In this document: one piece after another, positions 35,918-45,432 of the stretch
How the letters are laid out: each line of letters opens with the position of its first letter
How positions within the stretch are numbered: the stretch's first letter is position 1
Assembly: GCA_046328715.1 (NCBI GenBank)
Contig: JAXLWB010000057.1
Location: forward strand, 1-64,000
Direction of reading: 5' to 3'
Length of the DNA stretch: 64,000 nucleotides
Origin: JAXLWB01 sp046328715
GTDB lineage: Bacteria; Chloroflexota; Anaerolineae; Caldilineales; Caldilineaceae
Program-made: the position numbers and the translations under genes
The notes under the pieces: model-generated
Told to the model about the DNA's origin: nothing
The model's database searches: none
The model's input: the letters and a program-made list of their open reading frames with translations, nothing else

Positions 35918-38784
35918 TCAAGAAGCCCATGCTAAAACAGACGGCAATGATTGTTTGATCTCACCACTTGTGGCAGCCAGGCGTAAGAGTGTATAGCCAA
36001 TCCCAGCCACACCGCGGAAGAAGGTTGGGTTGAAGTGCTGGGATGGCAACTCGTCATACAGTTGGAAATAGCCAGCCCTAGTGGCACGCTGAAGTTGACG
36101 CTGTGCTAGCGCCTGGGCTTGATCAATCCAGAGCCGTCTTCCCATCACCCTTCCCATCTGCAACAGGCATTCGATCTGGCCAAAACGTCCACAACAGAGC
36201 GTATCCAATGGTGCTGGCTCTTCGTACTCTAGCAACAAGGTCGCTGCTCGCTCGACCACGTCGCTCAGGTGGGGCAGCGCGGATAAAGATGCCGCTGCCG
36301 CCATGCCAATCCCAGCTGCACCATTACACCAATTGTGCAGATAGACCGGCGTGACGCCGCGCCGATCTTGCCAGTTGCCTGGCGGTTCGTGGTAGAGGCT
36401 CTGTTGAAACTCCCACCCCTGCACTGCTCCCCGCAAGGAGTGCTCGTGACCAGGCAGCGCCGCACACCGTGCGAGTGCATAAGCAATGCCCGCTGCGCCA
36501 TGCGCAAAACCACCTAGCGCACGCTCCTGATCCTGCCAATCGGCACGGTTAGCTGGCGACTTGCTCGGTACAACCTGCGATCAACGGGAACATCTGTTGT
36601 TGTTGGCAGGGATCTTCAGGGTGTCATGAAGTGTCAACAGCCCAAGAGGTAGCCAGCCAAGCCTTCAGCACACCCCAAGGGTGTCGCGTCGTTAACACTT
36701 GCGCTGCACTTTCCGCACTCAATTGTCGTTGGCGGCGCCCAGCAATTCTGGTTCATTCAAGAGATGAGCGCAGACGCTCAGGGCATAGAGCCTGCCGCCA
36801 GCGTTGCGGATGGTGGTTGCCTCATCGGTAGAGCGGGAGCTTGAGCGCAGCCAGTGCCGCACTACGCCAGATTTTTCCTGAATCACAGTGTAGGCAATAT
36901 GCCGAAGAGGCAATACCGCCGCCGCAGCAGATATGTAATAACCTTTCCTTGACTGGCCAGACGCCGCCAGAGGTGATGGCGTCACCCCAGCACCTCATGC
37001 TGGCGGAATGGCGTCCAGCAACGACTTACCCAGATGATGCGTTTATCGAGGACGTATCAACAGGCCAGGGAACAGAACTGCCTTCCAGACTTTCGCGTAT
37101 CGATCGCTTTCTTGTGTTGTTGAGCAGAGAACAGGGAGGGTCTGGTTGCCAGGCCGAATTTTCGCCTGCGCCAGGGTAATGCCGTGAACAGGGGTGCTTC
37201 TCCTGCTCGTCGCCGCTGGTGGCAGCGCGATCAGGCGCGACGATCTGCGCCGAGCGTGACGCATGCTTCGTTGATGACTCGCGTTGAGTGCCAGCAACGG
37301 TGGAGTGGTCTGTGTTGGCTGTGATCCAGATAGCTGCGCGCCAGTTGATCGACGCCGATGCTAAAATCGACCCCGCGCTGCAAGAAAGAGGGATGGCGCA
37401 GATAGTCGATTAAGCGCAAATATGCCTGGGTTAGCCGCAGGTCACGGCAATATTATGCCCTCTTCAAAGACGCTGAGGATGCCACCAGAACCACTGAATT
37501 CTGTCCAGCGTTCGCCCAGAAGTGCATCATCTTGCCATAGCCATCAGCCACGCTACGGTGCTGTTCGGTAATGGCTGGGTCTGTACTAAGGAGGCTACCC
37601 ATCTCGGCAATGCTGTTTTGACTCACGCGCCAACGGGGCAGCAAACCAGTGCGCACAACATCCAACGGATCAGCCCACTGTTGCTCCTGTTTGCGGATAA
37701 CGCAGCATCTCGGCATCGACTAGCAGCAGTTGATCCCCACATGTCATCAGATTTTCGGCATGACAGTCGGTCGCTTGGAGCACCTGCAACAGCCCCAGTA
37801 TCATACCGACGCGCTGGTAATAGAGTGCTTTGTCGCTGGGTTCGGTGGGATCGCTCTTTGCCCGCGCCATCAGCCATAGGTTAGGCGCGGCAATGTCCAC
37901 AGAGACTCAAGGTGCGGCGCAAGTCATGTCGATTACAGCAGGCGAGCAATTCGTTCCACGCCTGATCCATCGTGATCACTTCAGGTTTGTAAGGCGACAG
38001 TGTCTGTTGCCCACGAAAGGTCATGACCAGGGTAACCGCTTTACTGTCCGTCCCCCAGCGTGGTGCGACAAGTCACAGCGCAAGTTGGCAATGACACATG
38101 GGTCAGATTTCCTTGTTCGCAGCGCACATCATTGCCGTCGAGCATTGCCCCCAGTGCTTGCCAGTCTGCTTCAGCCGCAGCAAAAACTCATTACGACCAT
38201 CCTGCGGAGCACCTGGTAGCCAGTTGCCGTGCCAAAACCGGGTAGGCGCGGCAGAGGGAGGTAGGAAGGGAAGTTTGTCGCTGGCTGTTTGGCAACAGGT
38301 GGAGATAGTCAAGGGTCGGTTTAAGTTGGGTGTTCAACCGTTGCTGTAACGAATACTTGAGCGCTTGCTGCGCCAACAGGGCCGAGCCAAACAAGTTTGG
38401 CACCAGCATCTTGGCAGAGCCGTTTCTGTGCAACCAACAGAAAGGGTTGCATCGCGGCCTGAATACTGAGTGTTGCCGCTTCATGGTTGAGTGTCTCGTC
38501 CAGATTGAGTGTCTCAGTAAGAATCTCTGTCCATGCTGCCGCCGCTGACCAATCGCCCAACTCGCCATCTGTCAAGAGTTGCAGAGCCTGCGCATAATCA
38601 ATCCCATCCCAGGCAAGACGTTCGCCAAGCGAGTCAATCACCGCCGGCAGCCATCTGGCACCGTTGTAAGCGGTTTGCCCATCTGTTGCGGCTGGCTACC
38701 TGGCGCAGGTTGCCAGTTGCCGGCCAGCCGTTCCGGCAGATAAGATGCCTGCTGCGCCAGGGTCAGCAACTCCTTCTGTTTCAT
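35918..38784 (-). pseudogene. lanM: Class II lanthipeptide synthetase (LanM, CCG type), multiply frameshifted
   Basis: About 955 codons, normal for LanM, but in at least nine frame segments. The start is 'MKQKELLTLAQQASYLPERL'. Dehydratase pieces are 'LFGSALLAQQALKYSLQQRL', 'CRAYPVLARQLAT', 'SKAVTLVMTFRGQQTLSPYK', 'LQATDCHAENLMTCGDQLLL', 'DPLDVVRTGLLPRW' and 'LRLIDYLRHPSFLQRGVDF'. LanC-like cyclase pieces are 'EGLAGYLLG', 'LGGFAHGAAGIAYALARC', 'HNWCNGAAGIGMA', 'TLCCGRFG' and 'FFRGVAGIGYTLLRLA'. Cys-Cys-Gly in place of Cys-His-Gly marks the three-Cys zinc site of ProcM-like enzymes. Its ATG overlaps the S9 peptidase stop (ATGA). As read, it cannot make an active enzyme. Confidence 0.88.
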
Positions 38785-40623
38785 AAGGGCAACCCCAGAT
38801 GAAGCGCCAAAAAGGAGAGGCGGTCGCTGATGTGCTCAACTGCTTCGGGGTCTGTGGACGGGATGCCGTGACCGCTGCCTGGATCGACGCGCAACAAGAT
38901 CGGTGCGCTTCCGCTTTCTACTGGCACGCATGTTGCAGGGCTTGGGCAAAGCGTAGACTGTGCGCCTCACCGACACGCGGGTCGTGTTGATGGGTGGTAA
39001 TCAGGGTCGCTGGGTAGTTGCCGCACAAACGGAGGTTGTGTAGCGGTGAGTAACGATCAAAACCTTCCTCTCTTCCGGCAAGTTCTGGTGAACCATATTC
39101 GCTCAACTGACTGCGCCATGCCCCAACTGGTGATAGTTGAGCATGTCAAGCAGCCCGGACTCGATCACCACTGCGCCAAAGAGGTGGGGGGCTTGGGTCA
39201 AACAAGCAGCCGCGGTCAACCCACCATTACTCATTCCCCACAGCCCGAGTTTGTCAGGGGCTGTGATGCCTTGTGCGATCAGCCAATCGGCCACAGCCAA
39301 CAGATCGTCAAAAGTGTGCTGTTTATGGCTGCCCACTGCGGCTTGATGCCAATCTGCCCCTAATTCCCCGCCACCACGACAGCAGACCGTTGCGTAGACG
39401 CCGCCCAGCGTCATCCAGAGCAGCGCATCCACTGAGAATTGTGGCGTGTGCAGATGACCTAATCCCCCGTAGACACTCAACAGGGTCGGGCATTGCTTCA
39501 GCGCTAGGTCACGGCGATGGCTGAGGAAGAGCGGGACAAGGATGCCATCGCTGCTGGCGATCCATCGGCGATAGGTGACAAAGTCGTCGGAATTGTACGG
39601 CAGGTCTAGATAGGGCTCGCTCGGTTTTGCCACGTTGTCCTCTGGTTCCCAACAATAGACTTGCGGGGGTCGGCTGTGGTCCGTGTAACAGTAGCGAACC
39701 TGGGACGGAGTGTCACCACCCTCGATCCAGAGCACGGTTCCTAAACCGGGCAAGGGGATGGTCGTATGCTGCGTGCCATCGGCATCGCAGATTTGAATTT
39801 CTGCACAACCGCCCTGTAAGTAATGGATAACCCAGCCATTGCCCACTGGTGCGGCATCTACCAAGGGCAAATCGGCTCGAAGGTGCGGCGAACATCGCTC
39901 GACTAGGGTGGCTAAATCGACTCGTAAGAGGCGGCCATTGGGGGTATCGGGTTCAATGGAGCGTAGGATGAGTCGATCCGGCCGCCAGTGAAGAATGTCA
40001 TAGCGACCGCTGAAGTGGGGAATGAGCGCAAGCGGCGACCCTTCCGTTGCATCCGGCTGGGGCGGCAAGGGCAGAAGCGTGAGGCGGTTGCAGGCGCTGT
40101 GGTTGAGGATGGCGACGGCGAGCCAACGTCCATCGGGGCTGACGGTCGGTTGATAGTGCCATGCGGGTTGGGTTGCGTTGTAGAAGACACAACGATCCTG
40201 ACGCTGCGACGTTCCGCTGCGATGAAAGTAGAGGGCATGAGCGCCAGGGTAGGCGAGAAAACGATCATAGTAAAAGCCATGACCATCTGCTCGCCAAGCG
40301 ATGCCAGTCGGGTAGACATCGCTAATGCTTTCGTACGGTTGGGAAGAAGCTGCCCCTACCTGCCACAGTTGCCAACTTTGCAACTCGGTTGCTGGGTTGG
40401 TGGTGGACATAACACGCCAGCGCCCATCTGGGCTCAAGCTGTCCGCAGCGGGCGATTTTGCTTGGTTGAGAGAAGCAAGGAGTTGTTCCAAGCGTTGCCG
40501 CACTTGTTTGCGGATTGGCAAATGTTCGGGGCGGCACATCCAAGCGTGAGTACGCTCGTTTTGGGCGGTGATCCATGCCGGATCGGACAATCGGTCAGTT
40601 GGGCGCAAGGGTAGACCGTTCAA
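38781..40623 (-). pseudogene. S9 (prolyl oligopeptidase) family serine peptidase, two frameshifts
   Basis: About 610 codons. A beta-propeller-like N-terminal part ('LSPDGRWRVMSTTN', 'YYDRFLAYPGAHALYFH') is followed by the alpha/beta-hydrolase domain with the nucleophile in 'KLGLWGMSNGGLTAA'. The frame breaks near 39115 and resumes as 'LSEYGSPELAG...LITTHQHDPRV' (Asp). It breaks again near 38940 and ends in 'VDPGSGHGIPSTDPEA' (His). TTG at 40623 overlaps the GNAT stop (TTGA), and its own stop overlaps the LanM ATG. Known: POP-family peptidases remove leaders in some class III lanthipeptide pathways. A leader-trimming role here is inference. Both breaks are single-base shifts. Confidence 0.82.
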
Positions 40624-41489
40624 GGCGCAATGACTTTCGTGCTAACCCATTCCTCGTATTCGTCAACCAGATGTTCGCCAAAGGCACGCCGCGACCAACG
40701 CAACATGGCTTCGTTGTCGGGATGGACGCGCCAATAGGCATAGTTGCCGCAGCCGCTGTAGTAGCGGCGCGTCGATTCGCCGACCAACATAAAGCCGCGT
40801 CCCAACTGCTGCAAGGGCGGATCGACGAACATGACCTCGACGTATAAGCGGTCGGGTGCTTCGCGCACGCCAAGCACCCAGCCCACCACTTCGCCTTTGT
40901 AGCGCAAGCCAACACTGGTTTCGGGATCCCAGGCACTCAGCGGGCGGTTAAAGGGTGAGTAGTAGGGCGGATACCAGCCCTCTTCCCCGCGCTTAGCGAT
41001 CTGCTCAGACTCCTCGGCGCTGAGTTCGCTCCAGGTAAAGACTTCATAGGGTGGACGAAATTGGTAGCGGGCCACCCACTGTGCGCCACGGCTTGTGCGG
41101 CTAGTCCAAAAGACAGTACTGGTCCGTACAGGGGGGTTCCAACCAGCTTTGGTCAGCAGGCGCATCCAACCTTCTGTGTGCTCATCCTGTCGATAGCGGA
41201 CCTGAATTTCTGAGATTGCGTTTTGGTGCAAGGTGGTCTCGATGGTGGTCAGCAACTGCGCGGCAAGACCGGCACGGCGGTAAGCGGGCAGCACATAGAG
41301 ATCGAGCAGGTCGGCGCGGCTGCCCATTGCAACTACCGCAGCGCCAGCAGATTGCCCCCAAAAGCTGGCACCCCACACATACAAACGTGGATCGGCTATT
41401 TGCTCAAGCAATTGCTTGCGTAAGGCTGGTTTAACCAATAGCAAGTAGGAACGCAATGTCGTGTGGTCAAGGCGTTGAATAGTGGGCAT
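40620..41489 (-). CDS. Tandem-GNAT acyltransferase in the RiPP operon
   Basis: About 289 residues with two GNAT domains. The first has 'LLDLYVLPAYRRAGLAAQLL' (acyl-CoA loop near residue 75-85) and the second 'LQQLGRGFMLVGESTRRYY' (QxxGRG loop near 230), ending in 'MLRWSRRAFG'. ATG at 41489 is preferred; TTG at 41516 would overlap the precursor gene. Its stop overlaps the TTG of the S9 peptidase, so it belongs to the operon. Known: GNAT maturases acylate some NHLP/Nif11-leader peptides (selidamides). Inference: it acylates this peptide, or gives self-immunity by acetylation. The core has no Lys, so a side-chain amine target is not obvious. Confidence 0.85.
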   Translation of the reverse strand: MPTIQRLDHTTLRSYLLLVKPALRKQLLEQIADPRLYVWGASFWGQSAGAAVVAMGSRADLLDLYVLPAYRRAGLAAQLLTTIETTLHQNAISEIQVRYRQDEHTEGWMRLLTKAGWNPPVRTSTVFWTSRTSRGAQWVARYQFRPPYEVFTWSELSAEESEQIAKRGEEGWYPPYYSPFNRPLSAWDPETSVGLRYKGEVVGWVLGVREAPDRLYVEVMFVDPPLQQLGRGFMLVGESTRRYYSGCGNYAYWRVHPDNEAMLRWSRRAFGEHLVDEYEEWVSTKVIAP

Positions 41490-41509
41490 AGGGACAGTAA
41501 ACAAACGCT

Positions 41510-41848
41510 TTAACAAGAGGTGCGAGGTCGTTCAGCACTACGTACAGCGAGTGTATCGTCACAATGTATTGGAACTGGTCGCAGCGTTCGTCCGCCACCA
41601 ACCAGCGCCAATTCCAGATCATCCAATGGCAAGGCATCCATTGGCGGCGGCGGCAGGACCAGATAGTGCTGCCCCGGTTGCTCCTCCAGGACGGTGATGG
41701 ACATGCCTGGCGGTAAGCTGACGCCTAGAAAGTCGGCTACGGCGGCCTTGGGATCTTGCAATAACCACTGACGATAGGCTGGATCTCGTTCGGCTTGGGT
41801 TCTGATCAAGGCTTCGATTTCGTCACGGGCTTGAAGCTGATTTGTCAT
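41510..41848 (-). CDS. lanA: NHLP-leader lanthipeptide precursor peptide
   Basis: 112 residues. The leader matches the nitrile-hydratase-like type: 'IRTQAERDPAYRQWLLQDPK', 'FLGVSLPPGMSITVLEEQPG', 'HYLVLPPPP'. It ends in 'LDDLELALVGGG', a double-glycine site for the C39 exporter. The 26-residue core starts RTLRPVPIHC and ends RSAERPRTSC, with two Cys (core positions 10 and 26), Thr at 2, 13 and 24 and Ser at 18 and 25. That composition allows two thioether rings. The start follows AAAGGAG at good distance. It heads the minus-strand unit precursor-GNAT-peptidase-LanM-exporter. The leader family and the neighbours make this call strong; the modified structure is unknown. Confidence 0.9.
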   Translation of the reverse strand: MTNQLQARDEIEALIRTQAERDPAYRQWLLQDPKAAVADFLGVSLPPGMSITVLEEQPGQHYLVLPPPPMDALPLDDLELALVGGGRTLRPVPIHCDDTLAVRSAERPRTSC

Positions 41849-41902
41849 ACACTGATTCTCCTTTGTCTATGTACTACATAATGATTTTACTGTCTTACCG
41901 CC

Positions 41903-44800
41903 TCATTTCACAACCAATGGTAAATATACAGAATCTTTACCCTCGGGTGACGTCGCTGGCACATTGCGTGCGCCCCAGATGTTCAGCAGACGGTTGTTAC
42001 CAGTGTCGGTGATGAAGAGATCGCCAGCGGCGTTGAGGGCGACGGCGGTTGGTTGGTAAAGTGATAAACGGCCCCCGCCGCTCTTGTCCAACCCGCTCCT
42101 TTGCGGCCGATTGGCTTGATTTTTTACGAAGGAACCGCCTTGCCCAAAGACGAGGTCAGCGATCTGGTCTGTGGTGAGTGGTGCATCATAACGCAACACG
42201 CGGTGATTGTCGCTATCCGCCACGTAGAGTGTGCCGTTACCATCCAGCGTCAGCCCGACGGGATAGTTGAGTGTGCTGGCACTGATGCCACCCTGGTTGG
42301 GGATACCCGTTGTAAAGTCGCCCAGTTGGCCAAAGACCAGATCGGCAGCATGGTCACTCTGGAGCGGATCGAGGAAGAGTAAAATACGATGGTTTCCACT
42401 GTCAGCTACATAAAGATTACCAACAGGGTCGATTGCCAGACCACTTGGGTAATTCAACGTGCTGGCGCTGATGGCACCGCCAGCATTGGGTTCAACGGCT
42501 ATCAAATCGGCTTGGCCCAAGACCTGGTCTGGCTCGGTATCGCGACTGGTCAACGGCTGCGCATAGAAGAGCACACGATGGTGATAGGTGTCTGCAACAT
42601 AAAGATTGTCGTCTTTGTCCAAAGCCAGGGCGAGCGGATTGTCTAGCCCGGCAATGATCAGGTCGGCAGCCATGCCATTGGTGAAGGGTGTCCGGTAGAC
42701 GAGAACCAGTCCACGATCGGCGTCAGCGGCATAGAGATTCCCCTGGCTGTCAAGCGCCAACCCGGTGGGGCTGATCAGGTTGAGTGGGGCGTCTGCATTG
42801 TAAAAGTAGGTCTCAAAGTCCGGTTTGCCGAAAACCAAGTCAGCATGGGCACCATTCGTGCGGACTGCACTGCTCTGCCAACTGAGAATCCGGCTATTGT
42901 CCATATCCGAGACAAAAATCCGCCCACTGTTAGGATCGACCACTGTAAACGAGGGGCCAAACAAGGTAGTATCTGTAATTGGTGCAAAGGGTCCCGCATC
43001 ACTGGTAAAGCCTTCCTGACCGATCACATTATCCGGCTCCATGTCCTCACTCTGCGGTTCGTAAATGGGCAGCGTGAGGGGCTGTGAAACGCCTCCGCCC
43101 GGTGCCGGGTTGCGCAGCGTGATCGTCAATTGTCCCGTGGTGAGCACTTCCGTAGCCGAAATCTCGACCTGGGTCAAGCCGAGAAATTCTGAGCCAACCG
43201 TGCGCGAGATGCCATTGACCTCGACAATGGTTTCTTCGATCAGGCCGGAACCCCAAATGTCGAGCTTAAAACCGTCGTTTCCGGCGCGCACGGTGCCAGG
43301 ATCCAACTCACTAATTACTGGGATTGGGTTTTCGAGCGGTCGATAGAATTGTAAGACACGATTGTTACCGGCGTCGGCAATGTATGCGTCCATAAAGAGC
43401 GCATCCGTAGCAATGCCGCTAGGGTGATGCAACGTAGCGGCGCTGATTCCACCCTGGTTGGCCGTGTTAGTTGTGAAGTCCGGCTGGCCAATGACGGCGT
43501 CAGCAATTGCATCGGGTTGGACGCGGTCAAAAATTAACACCCGATTGTTGTCGCTATCGGCCACATAGAGCCGATTGCCGGCATCCATTTTCAAGCCAGT
43601 GGGGGCATTGAGACTAATAGCACTGACTCCCCCATTGTTGGCTGTGTTGCTGGTAAAGTCCGGTTGCCCGATCACAGCTTCGGCTTGATAGGTTGGCGAC
43701 TCGGCGTTATAGACAAGGATACGATGGTTGCCAGTGTCGGCAACATAGAGTTCCTTGGCATCTGTACTGACTGCGATAGAGGTTGGAGCATTCATGCTCC
43801 AATTGGTCGGTGGATTAGGCGCGGCGTGGAGGAGCGAGGCATCACCATCTGACTTCTGGCCAATGACCCAACTGAGCTTCATACCCGTTTCTAGAGGCCA
43901 TTCGAAGACAACGACGCGGTTGTTGTCGCGGTCGGCAACAACCAGATTTTCGTTAATATCCAGGGCCAGCCCCATTGGATGATTCAGTGTGGTAGCGCTT
44001 GTACCATGTGGCGTGCCTGTATTCATATCCGGTTGCCCAATGGCAAGGATGGCCTCCATGCCACTGACAAATTGTGGAATGTAATGAGATGAAAACTGAT
44101 AGCCGTTCTCCTCAATACAGTAGCTATCGTCATAGTACTCGTAGAAGTCGCAGAGGTTGATCGGTTCAAAGACAAGTACCCGATGATTGCCCGAATCGGA
44201 GACGTAGAGGGTGCCATCAAAGCCCATCGTAATGCCGGTAGGAGCATTCAGACTGGAGGCGTTGGGTGGGTTCAGTGGCGTAGTTGTGGTGAAGTTTGCC
44301 TGTCCCAGCACCAGATTGGCTGGATCGCCAATCGCATACGTATCGACACTATCCCAACCTAACACACGGTTGTTGGCTGTGTCGGCAATAAAGATCTGAC
44401 CTGTATCAAAGACAAAGAGATCGCTGGCTTGCTGTAAGGTTGTGCCATCGATTGTAGCGGGCGGCGCAGCAGAGGTAAAATCGTTCTGCCCGAAGACCGA
44501 GTCTGCTACTGTATCTAATTCCCCATTCCCCAGCATAGCGGCGGCACTGCGCTGCCCCTTCCCAGATGGGGTAAAACGTTCGGCAGGCTTTTTGGCTTTG
44601 TCTGGATTGTGGAGCGTCCGTCTTTCGACGACAACAGCCGCAGGATTGGTTGGCAATTGCCGCAGCAAGAGCGGACGCAGCAGGAACAACAAGGCAAGCG
44701 CAGCGATAATCAGAATAACGGCAGCCCAGAGGCCGAGCTGAAAACCCTTGGAGTTGGTTGGCACAGAATAAGGGAAAGCGTTCTTCATGGTTGCCTTCAA
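41903..44800 (-). CDS. NHL-repeat protein with N-terminal membrane anchor and LPLV tail
   Basis: 965 residues. One membrane segment at about 22-45 is followed by Pro/Arg-rich linker, then two NHL-repeat propellers. Units look like 'SLNAPTGLKMDAGNRLYVAD' plus 'SDNNRVLIF', and each is preceded by 'VIGQPDFTTNTANQGG'. An IPT/TIG-like Ig domain (about 490-580, 'ISELDPGTVRAGNDGFKLDI') sits between the propellers. It ends SVYLPLVVK, like the giant protein's RLFLPLVAR. Known: NHL propellers bind proteins or peptidoglycan-like ligands. The stop lies 54 bases before the precursor ATG on the same strand, so co-transcription is possible. A role in peptide biology is not shown. Confidence 0.88.
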   Translation of the reverse strand: MKATMKNAFPYSVPTNSKGFQLGLWAAVILIIAALALLFLLRPLLLRQLPTNPAAVVVERRTLHNPDKAKKPAERFTPSGKGQRSAAAMLGNGELDTVADSVFGQNDFTSAAPPATIDGTTLQQASDLFVFDTGQIFIADTANNRVLGWDSVDTYAIGDPANLVLGQANFTTTTPLNPPNASSLNAPTGITMGFDGTLYVSDSGNHRVLVFEPINLCDFYEYYDDSYCIEENGYQFSSHYIPQFVSGMEAILAIGQPDMNTGTPHGTSATTLNHPMGLALDINENLVVADRDNNRVVVFEWPLETGMKLSWVIGQKSDGDASLLHAAPNPPTNWSMNAPTSIAVSTDAKELYVADTGNHRILVYNAESPTYQAEAVIGQPDFTSNTANNGGVSAISLNAPTGLKMDAGNRLYVADSDNNRVLIFDRVQPDAIADAVIGQPDFTTNTANQGGISAATLHHPSGIATDALFMDAYIADAGNNRVLQFYRPLENPIPVISELDPGTVRAGNDGFKLDIWGSGLIEETIVEVNGISRTVGSEFLGLTQVEISATEVLTTGQLTITLRNPAPGGGVSQPLTLPIYEPQSEDMEPDNVIGQEGFTSDAGPFAPITDTTLFGPSFTVVDPNSGRIFVSDMDNSRILSWQSSAVRTNGAHADLVFGKPDFETYFYNADAPLNLISPTGLALDSQGNLYAADADRGLVLVYRTPFTNGMAADLIIAGLDNPLALALDKDDNLYVADTYHHRVLFYAQPLTSRDTEPDQVLGQADLIAVEPNAGGAISASTLNYPSGLAIDPVGNLYVADSGNHRILLFLDPLQSDHAADLVFGQLGDFTTGIPNQGGISASTLNYPVGLTLDGNGTLYVADSDNHRVLRYDAPLTTDQIADLVFGQGGSFVKNQANRPQRSGLDKSGGGRLSLYQPTAVALNAAGDLFITDTGNNRLLNIWGARNVPATSPEGKDSVYLPLVVK

Positions 44801-45171
44801 TTTTGGTGTAAAGTCAATTAGATCTCACAGACAGAGAAGTTCGGTTGACGCACTGGTAGGTGAGGTTTGTAACCGCACTTACGATACCGAGTCAGACCGT
44901 TTTCAGGGTTTAGTACGCAATAATACAAAGGGGAAAACTTTTAAACAGTAAGCCAGTTTCCGTTGCACAAATATTAAACAACTATTTCAGATAGTTACAT
45001 TTCAATTTCCTGTAATTTTTAAAGAGAAGTGTCGTAAACAGTCGTGCCTGATCATGGCTAACGATGAGCAAAATCGTCTCTTCGGAGTTGCAATTTCGTA
45101 GCAAATGTTTGATTTGCGAGTGGTATGGGGTATAGCTAGAATGGAAGATCCAAACGCTGGAAACCTTCAGG
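44801..45171. other. Intergenic region with a degenerate palindrome
   Basis: About 370 bases, AT-rich from 44930. At 44855-44889, ggtaggtgaggtttgtaacc followed by gcacttacgatacc resembles the perfect palindrome at 59141-59182. The promoter of the NHL-repeat gene (minus strand) is expected near its start. No gene was seen. Confidence 0.5.
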
Positions 45172-45432
45172 ATGCGCAAACGGTTGAAGCCACTTAGAGT
45201 AAGCCTGTTTGGCTATCCACAGCTCTCCGCCGAAGAGTATCAATGGGGGATAAGCACCTGGCAGATTCAGCAGGATGGTGCAAGCCTCTTTCGCTGGCTA
45301 GACCTTGACCGCAATGGCTATCTACGTTACAGTACGATTGTCAGCTATTTACGGCAATTTCACTTTTCGAATGATCCTGAACTGCCTGGTAACTACTTCT
45401 ACGGGCATATTTCATCATCACACACACCATGA
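45172..45432 (+). CDS. Small EF-hand-like protein or remnant
   Basis: 86 residues with 'LSAEEYQWGI', one EF-hand-like loop 'LDLDRNGYLRYSTI', and 'HFSNDPELPGNYFYGHI', which matches the C-terminus of calerythrin-like bacterial EF-hand proteins ('DDPDAPGNWLFG' type). The loop has the Asp/Asp/Asn/Gly pattern, but position 12 is Thr rather than Glu, so calcium binding is doubtful. Full family members are about 170-180 residues with several loops, so this looks like a C-terminal fragment or a decayed gene. Its end overlaps the next gene's start by 4 bases. Confidence 0.5.
   Translation: MRKRLKPLRVSLFGYPQLSAEEYQWGISTWQIQQDGASLFRWLDLDRNGYLRYSTIVSYLRQFHFSNDPELPGNYFYGHISSSHTP

Noticed and set aside
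36719..37419. Several short minus-strand frames as separate small genes
   Set aside because: They are consecutive pieces of one LanM in different frames, not independent genes.
45172..45432. Second SARP regulator start (the segment 'LRVSLFGYPQLS' resembles one)
   Set aside because: The rest matches an EF-hand C-terminus and no BTAD or winged-helix continuation follows.
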